From the NCBI GenBank assembly GCA_026225395.1, contig JAMFSR010000041.1, positions 41,352 through 105,351 on the forward strand: DNA of 64,000 nucleotides, written 5' to 3'. The notes beneath the pieces are model-generated. The model saw nothing but the letters and a program-made list of their open reading frames with translations, did not search any database and was not told the DNA's origin. Source of the stretch: Granulicella sapmiensis. Its GTDB lineage: Bacteria > Acidobacteriota > Terriglobia > Terriglobales > Acidobacteriaceae. Positions 25,367 through 33,967 of this stretch are shown here, piece by piece. Made by a program: the position numbers and the translations under genes. The first letter of the stretch is position 1; each line of letters opens with the position of its first letter.

Positions 25367-27945
25367 TACTTCACCACAACGTTGATCATCTTGCCCTTAA
25401 TAACAATCGTCTTCACTACCGTCTTCCCTTCAAGCCGCGAGATCACCTTCTCATCCCCCATCGCCGCAACCTTGATAGCCTCTTCATCCGCATCCGCCGC
25501 AAGCTTGATCACCACCACCAGCTTCCCATTCACCTGCACCGGAATCTCCATCTCACTCTCGCGCGCAAGCTCTGCATCGGCCACAGGCCACGGCTGACGG
25601 AACAACACACCCGTCCCGCCCATCTGCTCCCACAACTCCGCCGCCACAAACGGCGCAAACGGAGCCAGCAGCAACACCAGCGTCTTGAACACCTCCGCAA
25701 TCGTCGCCGGCGACACATCACCCGCATCCATGCCAGCTTCCGACGCCTGAATCTCGTTCACCAGAATCATGATCGCGGCAATACATGTGTTGAAGTGCCA
25801 ACGCCCGCTGAAGTCTTCCGTGATCTTCGCAATCGTCTGATGCAGGGTCCGAATCAGCTTCGCCCCAACCGGCGTCTGCGCCGCAAACGCACTCGCCGCA
25901 ATCTCATCGCCATGCGCCGCTTCCATCTGCCGCACCACCGGCGCAAACTTCGAGGTCAGCCGATACACCCTCGCCACGAACCGCGAGACCCCAGCCACAC
26001 CCTCTTCCTGCCACTCCAGATCACGATCCGGCGGCGCCGCAAATAGCGCATACATCCTCGTCGCGTCGGTCCCATAGCGCGAAATCATATCGTCAGGGCT
26101 AACCACATTCCCCTTCGACTTCGACATCTTCGCCCCGTCCTTGATCACCATGCCCTGCGTAAACAGCCGCTCCGCAGGCTCATCGTTCTTGATCATTCCG
26201 ATGTCGCGCATCACCTTCGTCCAGAACCGCGAGTAGATCAAATGCAGAATCGCATGCTCCACGCCGCCAATGTACTGATCAATCGGGAACCAGTAGTTCG
26301 CCTTCTCACTATCGAACGGTGCCTTGTCATTCTTCGCATCCGTATACCGGTAGAAGTACCAGCTCGAATCCACAAACGTGTCCATCGTGTCGGTCTCGCG
26401 CCGCGCCGGCCCACCGCACACCGGGCAGGTCGTATTCAAAAACTCCGGCACCTTCCCAAGCGGCGATCCACCCTCCTGCGTAATCTCAATCTTCTCCGGC
26501 AACAACACCGGCAAGGCACTCTCAGGCAGCGCCACCACACCACCAGCAGGCACGCCATCGTGTCCGTTCACGCAATACACCATCGGGATCGGCGTACCCC
26601 AGTACCGCTGCCGGCTCACACCCCAATCCTTCAGCCGGTACGTGATCGTCTTCTTCCCAAAGCCATGCTGCTCGGCGAACTTCGCCATCTTGTCCTGAGC
26701 TTCCAGGCAAGCCTCACCGGTCCACTCACCGGACTCAATCAGCACCGCCTCTTCCTCACCGGTATACGGCAACGCAAGTTCATCCGTATCCAGACTCGGC
26801 GCAATCACCCGCTTCACCGCCAAGCCATATTTCATTGCAAACTCAAAGTCCCGCTCATCATGCGCCGGCACGCTCATAATCGCGCCCGTCCCATAGTCCG
26901 CAAGGATGTAGTTCGCCACCCATATCGGCACAGTCTCTCCATTGAACGGATTCACCGCCGTCTTACCCGTCGACACACCATGCTTCTCGATGTTCCCAAT
27001 ATCTCCCGTCTCACGCGCCGCCTTCTGCTGCGCCAGCATCTCCTCCACCGACGCGGCCAACTGCGCATCGGTCTTCACCCACTCCTTCACCAGCGCATGC
27101 TCCGGCGCCAACTGCACCGACGTCGCCCCAAAGATCGTATCCACGCGCGTCGTAAACACCGTGATCGGCGGCGTATTCGCCATCGCCGTCACCTGGAAGT
27201 CGACATGCGTCCCATGGCTTCGCCCAATCCAGTTCCGCTGCATCGTCCGGACCTTCTCCGGCCAACCGGGCATCTTGTCTAGCCCATCCAGCAACTCATC
27301 CGCATACTTCGTAATCCGGAGGAACCACTGCTGCAGCTCGCGCTGCTCCACAATCGTGTCTTCATGCCGCCAGCAACACCCACCAACCACCTGCTCATTG
27401 GCCAGCACCGTCGCGCAATCAGGACACCAGTTCACCTTGCTCGACTTCCTATAAGCCAGCCCCAGCTCCACCATCTTCAAAAAGATCCACTGGTTCCACC
27501 GGTAGTAATCCGGCAGACAAGTCGTCACCTCGGTCCCGGCCCAGTCATAGCTCAGGCCCAACCGCCGCATCTGCACCTTCATCTGCTCGATGTTCTTGAG
27601 CGTCCACTCCCGCGGCGGAGTGTTGTTCTTCAGCGCCGCATTCTCCGCCGGAAGCCCAAACGCATCCCACCCCATCGGGTGCAGCACGTTATACCCCCGC
27701 ATCCACATAAACCGCGCCAGCGCATCGCCAATCGAGTAGTTCCTCACATGCCCGATATGCAACTGCCCACTCGGATACGGCAGCATCTCCAGGCAATAAA
27801 ACTTCGGCTTGCCGCTGTCATGCGACTCCGCAGCATACAGCGTCTCATCCGCGTCCCACCGCGCCTGCCACTTCGGTTCAATCTCTGCCGGGTTATAACG
27901 GTTATCGCGCTCAGGCGCGCCTTCAATCTTTTCAACGTCAGCCAT
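25366..27945 (-). CDS. leuS: Leucyl-tRNA synthetase
   Basis: The 859-residue class I synthetase starts at ATG 27945 (MADVEKIEGAPERDNRYNP). The HIGH motif is in PSGQLHIGHVRNYSIGD, an inserted editing domain is in the middle, and the KMSKS loop is AKMSKSKGNVVSPDD. The anticodon-binding and C-terminal domains follow. It charges tRNA-Leu. An earlier in-frame start at 28074 only adds translated repeat DNA and is rejected. The stop overlaps the ATG of a membrane-protein gene. Confidence 0.96.
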   Translation of the reverse strand: MADVEKIEGAPERDNRYNPAEIEPKWQARWDADETLYAAESHDSGKPKFYCLEMLPYPSGQLHIGHVRNYSIGDALARFMWMRGYNVLHPMGWDAFGLPAENAALKNNTPPREWTLKNIEQMKVQMRRLGLSYDWAGTEVTTCLPDYYRWNQWIFLKMVELGLAYRKSSKVNWCPDCATVLANEQVVGGCCWRHEDTIVEQRELQQWFLRITKYADELLDGLDKMPGWPEKVRTMQRNWIGRSHGTHVDFQVTAMANTPPITVFTTRVDTIFGATSVQLAPEHALVKEWVKTDAQLAASVEEMLAQQKAARETGDIGNIEKHGVSTGKTAVNPFNGETVPIWVANYILADYGTGAIMSVPAHDERDFEFAMKYGLAVKRVIAPSLDTDELALPYTGEEEAVLIESGEWTGEACLEAQDKMAKFAEQHGFGKKTITYRLKDWGVSRQRYWGTPIPMVYCVNGHDGVPAGGVVALPESALPVLLPEKIEITQEGGSPLGKVPEFLNTTCPVCGGPARRETDTMDTFVDSSWYFYRYTDAKNDKAPFDSEKANYWFPIDQYIGGVEHAILHLIYSRFWTKVMRDIGMIKNDEPAERLFTQGMVIKDGAKMSKSKGNVVSPDDMISRYGTDATRMYALFAAPPDRDLEWQEEGVAGVSRFVARVYRLTSKFAPVVRQMEAAHGDEIAASAFAAQTPVGAKLIRTLHQTIAKITEDFSGRWHFNTCIAAIMILVNEIQASEAGMDAGDVSPATIAEVFKTLVLLLAPFAPFVAAELWEQMGGTGVLFRQPWPVADAELARESEMEIPVQVNGKLVVVIKLAADADEEAIKVAAMGDEKVISRLEGKTVVKTIVIKGKMINVVVK

Positions 27946-28005
27946 AAGCTTCCATTGTAAAGAACCCGTCAACCCACTACCGAACCGCACGTACAACCAC
28001 AGAAC

Positions 28006-28150
28006 CGGGTGGCCCGGGTCCGGACTCTCGGACCCGGGTTTCCGCGGACCCAGGTTTGCACGCCCCTTTGTCATTCCCGAAGGGAATCTGCGTTTGCACT
28101 TGCCGTTGTCTGTTTTTCGCCGTCATCCTCGAGCCACAGGCGAAGGACCC
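28006..28150 (+). repeat. Repeat cluster upstream of leuS
   Basis: CCCGGGTCCG (28013-28022) pairs with CGGACCCGGG (28029-28038) after the family head CCGGGTGG, so this is a variant of the two-hairpin element. ATTCCC-GAA-GGGAAT (28073-28087) is a second palindrome, followed by a CGTCATCCTCGAGC-type repeat. The 347-base gap 27946-28292 holds no gene. Confidence 0.7.
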
Positions 28151-28292
28151 CCGCATAACCCTCGCACGAGCCGCCAGCCGTTCCTGCCAACCCAACCATC
28201 GAAATCGTCAAACAACTGCGCACACCGTCCTCGTGCGCAACGACCTCCCCTACTGCACCCCACCAACCTGCGCCGTCTCCGGCTTACCCGCC

Positions 28293-28511
28293 TCATCGCG
28301 AATAGCTCCGAACATAGCTTCCATCCGCAAGTCTCTGCTCAAAGCTCGACTTCGCCGTCAGGCTATAGGGGATCTTCTTGCTGAAGCCCGCGCCGTAATT
28401 CGAACCACCGTTGCTACCCAGAGAGCAAACCGGCTCAGAGCTCTGCGCCGCCGCTCCCACCGCCGTCCCTGCCACAACAACCGTCACTGCCAACCAACGC
28501 AAGCTTCGCAT
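28293..28511 (-). pseudogene. Truncated or frameshifted paralogue of the secreted protein at 28767-29594
   Basis: The 72 residues have a signal peptide (MRSLRWLAVTVVVAGTAVGAAAQ) and then KIPYSLTAKSSFEQRLADGS. The latter matches GQPYSLVAKTATVRLLADGT in the larger neighbour on the same strand. The frame stops right where the neighbour continues for 200 residues. The +1 frame continues for 15 residues (DEAGKPETAQ) to a TAG at 28250, which suggests a frameshift in an already shortened copy. A short functional peptide cannot be excluded. Confidence 0.55.
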
Positions 28512-28656
28512 AATCGCTCCCTAGCTACGTCAAGAAGAAACACCGGCCCGGTTCTTTGTGTCTCATCTCTTGACGGCACGCCTGCGTGAACGTCACCGCC
28601 TTTGACGACAATATTTTCGCCGCTAGAGGCTGCTGAAAAACTCTGTTTCTCGAAGG

Positions 28657-28709
28657 GGCACGGCTTCAGCCGTGCCATAAGTGCTCTCTCGCAACGCGGC
28701 TTCAGCCGC
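28657..28709 (+). repeat. Two REP palindromes
   Basis: GGCACGGCT-TC-AGCCGTGCC (28657-28676) and GCGGCT-TC-AGCCGC (28696-28709) are perfect. They share the CTTCAG centre of the family and lie between the two paralogous secreted-protein genes. Confidence 0.85.
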
Positions 28710-28766
28710 TGGGGTACGCTTTATGGGTTGCAACCACTTTTCCGTACCCTCGCAAGCCCGGACCGC

Positions 28767-29594
28767 CTACTGCAACAATCCACTACCTTGCTGCTTCTGG
28801 TCGATCACCTTATACCCCTCAGGCACCTTGAACAGCGCCGCATCCGGCTCCGCCCGATCCAGCTGCGTCACCTCCATCGTCGACTTGCCCGACTGCGGAT
28901 CATCCCGCATACTCTCCAACTCAATCCCCAGATCCGGCGACCGCCAATACTCCGTCACAACCTTCATCTCCCGGTCATTGCCCACTCTACCCGCCGGAAT
29001 CACCATCACCGTTCTCTGGCCCTCCGCATAGAGTCCCGCAATGTTCTTCGGCGTAAGTTTCTCTACGTTGGCGTTCTGCCGCTTCGGCGCATCCCCGCCG
29101 CTTGCCGCTCCATCCTGCGCCGCTTTCGCCCGCGCCGCTGCCGCCTTCGCACGCATCTCTGCCATCCTCGCCTCCATCTCCGGCGTAGGCGACTTCGGCT
29201 CAGGGAAATGATTCACGCGCGCTTCCTTGTTCCGCTCAAACAGGTTCGTTGTCGTCTTCGCTACAGGGTCGACCAGCATCACCATATCGATCCGCACCTT
29301 CCCATCGACCACGCGCCCAATCTCCGTCCTCTGCCGCCCTTCGGAGTCCCTCATCCTGTGCTCTTCCTGCACATTCGTAATCGTCGTTCCATCAGCCAAC
29401 AGCCGTACAGTCGCCGTCTTCGCCACGAGCGAATAAGGCTGCCCCCGCACCACACCACCCATCCCAACTCCGCCAAGCAGTCCCCCGGCGACGGCACCAA
29501 TGCCGTCCACCCGTATTAACGTCGGAGTCACCTCCTGTCCCGACATTCCCGCACCCGCTATAACGAGCATCGCCGCCAACGTCAGAACACGCAT
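28767..29594 (-). CDS. Secreted protein of unknown function (acidobacterial family)
   Basis: The 275-residue protein has a signal peptide (MRVLTLAAMLVIAGAGMSG). A beta-rich domain follows with PYSLVAKTATVRLLADGT, RDSEGRQRTEIGR and DMVMLVDPVAKTTTNLF. An Ala/Lys/Glu-rich predicted coiled coil spans about 137-165 (EMEARMAEMRAKAAAARAKA). A second beta segment (KVVTEYWRSPDLGIELES) and LFKVPEGYKVIDQ close the protein. The LADG...RDSEGR pattern recurs in many acidobacterial periplasmic proteins without known role. A broken paralogue lies just downstream. Confidence 0.7.
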   Translation of the reverse strand: MRVLTLAAMLVIAGAGMSGQEVTPTLIRVDGIGAVAGGLLGGVGMGGVVRGQPYSLVAKTATVRLLADGTTITNVQEEHRMRDSEGRQRTEIGRVVDGKVRIDMVMLVDPVAKTTTNLFERNKEARVNHFPEPKSPTPEMEARMAEMRAKAAAARAKAAQDGAASGGDAPKRQNANVEKLTPKNIAGLYAEGQRTVMVIPAGRVGNDREMKVVTEYWRSPDLGIELESMRDDPQSGKSTMEVTQLDRAEPDAALFKVPEGYKVIDQKQQGSGLLQ

Positions 29595-29695
29595 AGTCTC
29601 TCCTCGGAAAACCGCGAGCCCAGTATAGATTCGTCGGCACCCCGCCAGATAAATTTCTCACCCACCCCGATGTCAAGTTTGCTGGACACCACAGC

Positions 29696-29766
29696 CCTCC
29701 ACAAACTCACCACAAGTCACCGTAAACCTCCACAAATTTGCACCGTAAAATCCACCAAAAATCGGT
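29696..29766 (+). promoter_or_regulatory. Iterated motifs before the carboxylesterase
   Basis: CCTCCACAAA occurs at 29696-29705 and 29727-29736. CACCGTAAA occurs at 29718-29726 and 29741-29749, giving an interleaved double repeat. CACC and GGTGAT flank an A-rich stretch just after. The arrangement suggests multiple binding sites for one regulator. Confidence 0.5.
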
Positions 29767-29791
29767 GATATCGTGACTTCGGAGTCCTCAC

Positions 29792-31333
29792 ATGCGCCTG
29801 TTCCTCGCTCTCCTGCTCACTCTTTCCGCCGCCGCCCAAAAGGTCCACACCGAAGCCGGCACAGTCGAAGGCGTCCCCACATCCGACGCGCAAGTCATTG
29901 CATACAAAGGCATTCCGTACGCCGCACCACCGGTCGGCAACCTCCGCTGGGCCCCGCCCCAGCCCGTCGCCCCGTGGCACGGCACATTGATAGCAAAGGA
30001 CTTCGGCCACCATTGCATCCAGTTCGGCACCAACGCCGACATGGTCTTCCTCGATCCCGGCCCCGGTGAAGACTGCCTCAATCTCAACGTCTGGGTGCCA
30101 GCCCACGCCAAACCCGGCTCCCTGCCTGTCATGGTCTGGATCTTCGGTGGAGGCTTTACTACCGGTGCCACTTCCGAGCCCCGCCAGGACGGGCAATTCC
30201 TTGCGAATCATCATGTTGTCGTCGTCAGCATGAACTACCGCCTGGGCATGTTGGGGTACTTCACTTCACCGGAACTCACCAAAGAATCGCCCCATCACGC
30301 CTCCGGCAACTACGGCCTCATGGACCAGGCAGCAGCCATCGCCTGGGTCGCGCGAAACATCCGCGCCTTCGGCGGCGACCCCAAAAACATCACCATTTTT
30401 GGCGAATCCGCAGGCAGTTTCTCCGTCAGTGCGCAGATGTCCTCACCCGTCTCTAAATCATTGATTTCAAAGGCAATCGGCGAAAGCGGCGCGGGCTTCT
30501 GGAGTCAATCGATACCGTTCCAACCCTTGTCCGAACGCGAAACCCACGACGCGGAATTGACGCAGAAAGCCCTGAACACGACATCGCTGGCCGAACTGCG
30601 CAAAACCCCCGCGGAGACCCTCGCCAATACTGCGGCTTTCCGCGATTCACGCGCCTTTCCTCCCGGTATCGATGGCTACTTTCTTCCCGACACGCTTGCC
30701 AATCTCTACGCGGCCGGCGAAGAAGCTCACATTCCGCTGCTAGCTGGCTGGAACGCGGACGAATCCCGTTACTCGGCTACGCATGCCCATCCCCCTATAA
30801 CCGCTGACAGCTGGAACAAACTCGCGCATCTTGCTTTCAAAGACAAGGCTGACGCCTTTCTCCAGCAATATCCCGCTTCCACGGATGCCGAAGCCCTGCG
30901 CTCTGCCGGCGACTACGCCTCCGACAAGTTCATCGTTTACACCACATGGCGCTGGCTCGAATCCTCAGTTGCTTCCTCTCAGGCTCCTGTTTATCGCTAT
31001 CGGCTTGACCTCGTTCCGCCTGGCGACAAGTTTCACCCGGCGGGGATCGGCGCGTTCCATTCCGACGACATTGAGTACGTTTTCGGCACCCTTGACAGCC
31101 GTCAGCAGGCCGTTTGGCGGCCCGAAGACCGCGCTCTTTCGGCCCAAATCCAGCAGTACTGGACCAACTTCGCCCGTACCGGCGACCCCAACGGCCCCGG
31201 CCTGCCGGCGTGGCCCGCTTACAAGCCCACCGACTGGGAGGTTATGCACCTTGACACAACATCCGTCGCCAAAACTGACGACCAGCGCGCTCGCTACCTC
31301 CTGCTTGACAGCATCTGGGGCCAATCGAAGTAG
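29792..31333 (+). CDS. Secreted type-B carboxylesterase
   Basis: The 513-residue protein has a short signal peptide (MRLFLALLLTLSAAAQ). Family blocks are AYKGIPYAAPPVGNLRW, EDCLNLNVWVP, VMVWIFGGGF (oxyanion hole) and the nucleophile FGESAGS with Ser206. FHSDDIEYVFGTL near the C terminus carries the conserved His region. It hydrolyses carboxylic esters in the periplasm; acyl- or feruloyl-decorated plant polysaccharides are possible but unproven. GGAG lies seven bases before the ATG. Its stop touches that of the convergent nfo gene with no gap. Confidence 0.9.
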   Translation: MRLFLALLLTLSAAAQKVHTEAGTVEGVPTSDAQVIAYKGIPYAAPPVGNLRWAPPQPVAPWHGTLIAKDFGHHCIQFGTNADMVFLDPGPGEDCLNLNVWVPAHAKPGSLPVMVWIFGGGFTTGATSEPRQDGQFLANHHVVVVSMNYRLGMLGYFTSPELTKESPHHASGNYGLMDQAAAIAWVARNIRAFGGDPKNITIFGESAGSFSVSAQMSSPVSKSLISKAIGESGAGFWSQSIPFQPLSERETHDAELTQKALNTTSLAELRKTPAETLANTAAFRDSRAFPPGIDGYFLPDTLANLYAAGEEAHIPLLAGWNADESRYSATHAHPPITADSWNKLAHLAFKDKADAFLQQYPASTDAEALRSAGDYASDKFIVYTTWRWLESSVASSQAPVYRYRLDLVPPGDKFHPAGIGAFHSDDIEYVFGTLDSRQQAVWRPEDRALSAQIQQYWTNFARTGDPNGPGLPAWPAYKPTDWEVMHLDTTSVAKTDDQRARYLLLDSIWGQSK

Positions 31334-32194
31334 CTAGCCTGCCGAAAGCACGCGCAGCGCCATGACGTTGCGCAGCTCGTCGCCGGACTCATCGCCGGGG
31401 GTTTCCGCGATGAAGGCTGCGTGGTCGAAGCGGGTGTCGTGCAATAGACGGCGGAAGGCTTCAGCGCCGATTGTGCCCTCGCCGATGTGTTCGTGGCGGT
31501 CGAGCTTTGAGCCCATGGCGGCTTTTGCGTCGTTGCAATGCCAGACTTTGACCGCGCCGAAACCTACCGTTTCGCCGAGGAGTTTCATGGTGGCCTCGTA
31601 GCCTTCGGCGGAGACGATGTCATAGCCTGCGACGTGTGTGTGGCATGTGTCGAGGCATACAGCGACGGGCGCGCAGGGCTTTAGACGATCGACGAGTTCG
31701 GCTACCTGCTCAAAGCTGCCGCCGAGAGAGAACTCCGCGCCGGGCATGTTTTCGATCAGGACTTCGAAGTTTTTACCCTGCCAATCGAGACCATCGACGG
31801 CCTTTTCAACGCCCTGCACGGCGAGGCGCAGGCCTTCGTCGCGGGTGAGGCCCTTCCAGCTGCCGGGGTGAAGGACGAGGTACTCGGCGCCGAGCGCGAG
31901 GCCTTGCTGGACCTCTGCGCGGAGAGCGCCGATGGAGCTTTCGCGGACGCTTTCGGTTTGCGAGCAGAGGTTGATGAGGAAGCTGGCGTGGATGGCAAGC
32001 GGGTTGATGTCGAACTCGGCACGCAGGGCGCGCATCTTCTCTGCGTCCTCCGGGCGCACGGTCCCTGACTTCCAGGTGCGGGGGCTGGAGCTGAATATCT
32101 GGAACGTGTTGGCACCATAGTCCACGGCTCGCTGCACTGCTGTCCAGGGGCCACCGGCCGTTCCTACGTGTACCCCAATTCGCTTCTTTGCCAT
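31334..32194 (-). CDS. nfo: Endonuclease IV (AP endonuclease)
   Basis: The 286-residue TIM barrel starts at ATG 32194 (MAKKRIGVHVGTAGG). The tri-zinc ligands are spread over the standard motifs: HASFLINL, LHPGSWKG, LIENMPG, LDTCHTHVAGYD, WHCNDAK and DRHEHIGEG. It cuts 5' of abasic sites in base-excision repair. Longer in-frame starts add a Cys-rich leader with no homology. It is convergent with the esterase and divergent from DUF6526. Confidence 0.93.
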   Translation of the reverse strand: MAKKRIGVHVGTAGGPWTAVQRAVDYGANTFQIFSSSPRTWKSGTVRPEDAEKMRALRAEFDINPLAIHASFLINLCSQTESVRESSIGALRAEVQQGLALGAEYLVLHPGSWKGLTRDEGLRLAVQGVEKAVDGLDWQGKNFEVLIENMPGAEFSLGGSFEQVAELVDRLKPCAPVAVCLDTCHTHVAGYDIVSAEGYEATMKLLGETVGFGAVKVWHCNDAKAAMGSKLDRHEHIGEGTIGAEAFRRLLHDTRFDHAAFIAETPGDESGDELRNVMALRVLSAG

Positions 32195-32283
32195 AGTGAA
32201 AAGCGTATCGCACATACCCGGTTTCAGTAGCAGAGTATGATCGCCCTGGCCCCCCGAAACGCAAAATTTCAAGCACGAGGAAA

Positions 32284-32727
32284 ATGATGTCCAAGCCACA
32301 AACGTACAAGAACCACGGCCGTATGGAGCCGATGTTTCACTACTTCATCGTTCCGGTTTTGCTGCTCAATATCGCGGCATCGATTACGTACTGCGTTCGC
32401 CACTATGCCGAGCACCGGCACATGGCGCCCTGGTACATCGTGATGTCGGTTGCGTTGTTTCTGCTGGCCGGCATTACGCGCGGCTATGCGCTGAAAGCGC
32501 AGAACCGGGTGATTCGCCTGGAAGAGAAGTTGCGCATTGCGGCGCTGGTGTCGCGCTCGGAGCTGGTTGAGTTGGATTCGTTGACGATGAAGCAGTACAT
32601 TGCGCTGCGCTTTGCTTCGAATCCCGAGCTGCCCGACCTTGCGCGGCGTGCGATTCGCGAGAAGCTGGATGCGAAGCAGATCAAGCAGGCGATTGTTGCT
32701 TGGCGGGCGGATCATGACCGCATCTAG
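32284..32727 (+). CDS. DUF6526-like membrane protein
   Basis: The 147-residue protein begins KPQTYKNHGRMEPMFHYFIV. Two TM helices (about 18-38 and 50-68) are followed by a cytoplasmic helical domain with LALRFASNPELPDLARRAI-type sequence. GAGGAAA precedes the tandem ATGATG. This small family is recognised by name only; its function is unknown. Confidence 0.75.
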   Translation: MMSKPQTYKNHGRMEPMFHYFIVPVLLLNIAASITYCVRHYAEHRHMAPWYIVMSVALFLLAGITRGYALKAQNRVIRLEEKLRIAALVSRSELVELDSLTMKQYIALRFASNPELPDLARRAIREKLDAKQIKQAIVAWRADHDRI

Positions 32728-32734
32728 TGAGAAG

Positions 32735-32810
32735 CAGCAAACAGCGAACAGGTAACAGCCAACAGCAAAGGCCGCCAATCAGGCGGCCTTTGTCTTTCCT
32801 GTTACCTGTT
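32735..32810. terminator. Nested double-hairpin terminator with period-7 arm
   Basis: The inner stem AAAGGCCGCC (32767-32776) pairs with GGCGGCCTTT (32782-32791) across AATCA. The outer stem AACAGGTAACAG (32747-32758) pairs perfectly with CTGTTACCTGTT (32799-32810). The left arm is itself five heptamers of the form CAGNNAA (32735-32769). The element separates convergent genes. Confidence 0.88.
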
Positions 32811-32818
32811 GCCGCTCC

Positions 32819-33967
32819 TTAGTAGACATCGCGCTGGTAGCGCTTGGCTTTCTTCATCGCGGCGAGATATTCGGTGGCGTTTTCGAGCGTGCCATCCGAG
32901 CCCTTGGCGATGCAGTCCAGAAGTGCGAGTTCGACGTCCTTGGCCATGCGGCTGGCGTCGCCGCAGACGTAGAAGTAGGCGCCGCGCTCGAGCCAGGCGT
33001 AGAGGTCGGCGGCGTTCTCCTGCATGCGATCCTGCACGTAGACCTTCTTGCTCTGGTCGCGTGAGAAGGCGGTGTGCAGCTTGGTGAGCAGGCCGTCTTT
33101 TTCCATGCCGAGGAACTGGTCTTTATAGAGATAGTCCGATATGGAGCGCTGCTCGCCGAAGAAGAGCCAGTTGTCGCCTTTGTGGCCGGCTGCCTGGCGC
33201 TCTTCAAGGAAGGCGCGGAATGGTGCGATGCCGGTGCCGGGGCCGATCATGATGACCGGGGCGCCGGTGTCTTCCGGCAGGCGGAAGGCATTGTTCTCGT
33301 GCAGGAAGACGGGCAGGGTGGCGCCGACGGGAGCGCGCTCGCCCATGTGGCCCGAGGCAACGCCCTGGCGGTCGAGACCGTGCGCGTTGTAGCGGACGAC
33401 GCGGACGGTGGTGTGGACCTCATTGGGGTGCGCGGCCTGGCTGGAGGCGATGGAGTACATGCGCGGCGTGAGACGCGACAGGATGTTGAAGAGTTCCTGC
33501 GGCTGCTTGACGATACCGGGGAACTCTTTGGCGAGATCGACGAACTCGCGGCCCCAGATGTACTCCTCAGCGAAGGCCTTGTTTTCCTGGCCGATGAGGG
33601 CCTTGAGAGCTGCGGGGACGTCTTCGCCGCAGAGCTTGGCGAACTGGTTGATGCTGCCGCGGGCGAGCTTGCCGATGGCAAGGCGCGTGGTGAGAGCTTC
33701 GTGGAGCGAGATCTCAACCTTGTAGTGGTCGAGGACGCGCTCGTCGCCTGTGAAGCCCAGTACCTTGAGGACCGACTCTACCTGCTCTTCGCGGTTGGTG
33801 GGGATGATGCCGACGGCATCGCCCGGGGTGTAGACCATGCCCTCTTCAAGGGCGAGCTCGATGTGGATGGTCTCTTTTTCCGATTCCGGTCCGGTGAGCC
33901 GGTCATTCACCAGCACTTTCGAAAGATAGGGCTGGTTGCGTGTGTACTTCGAAGCGTGTTCACTCAT
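32819..33967 (-). CDS. CysJ-like FAD/NADPH reductase without flavodoxin domain
   Basis: The 382-residue protein has the cytochrome-P450-reductase-type connecting and FAD domain (YTPGDAVGIIPTN, then RMYSIASSQ as the FAD motif) and an NADPH domain (IGPGTGIAPFRAFLEER; FFGEQRS; YVCGDASRMAKDV). The diagnostic end is KRYQRDVY. It is the C-terminal two thirds of sulfite-reductase flavoprotein CysJ; the FMN flavodoxin domain is absent. Such proteins pass NADPH electrons to a separate acceptor, possibly sulfite or nitrite reductase or a ferredoxin. No sulfite reductase gene is nearby. The start MSEHASKYTRN is a good match to short relatives. Confidence 0.85.
   Translation of the reverse strand: MSEHASKYTRNQPYLSKVLVNDRLTGPESEKETIHIELALEEGMVYTPGDAVGIIPTNREEQVESVLKVLGFTGDERVLDHYKVEISLHEALTTRLAIGKLARGSINQFAKLCGEDVPAALKALIGQENKAFAEEYIWGREFVDLAKEFPGIVKQPQELFNILSRLTPRMYSIASSQAAHPNEVHTTVRVVRYNAHGLDRQGVASGHMGERAPVGATLPVFLHENNAFRLPEDTGAPVIMIGPGTGIAPFRAFLEERQAAGHKGDNWLFFGEQRSISDYLYKDQFLGMEKDGLLTKLHTAFSRDQSKKVYVQDRMQENAADLYAWLERGAYFYVCGDASRMAKDVELALLDCIAKGSDGTLENATEYLAAMKKAKRYQRDVY

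Noticed and set aside
27946..28074. Longer LeuS start at 28074
   Set aside because: The added 43 residues are translated repeat DNA and the normal LeuS N terminus begins at 27945.
29690..29770. DnaA-box cluster at the skew switch
   Set aside because: CCTCCACAAA shares only the TCCACA core with TTATCCACA and has three mismatches; the repeats are better read as promoter sites.
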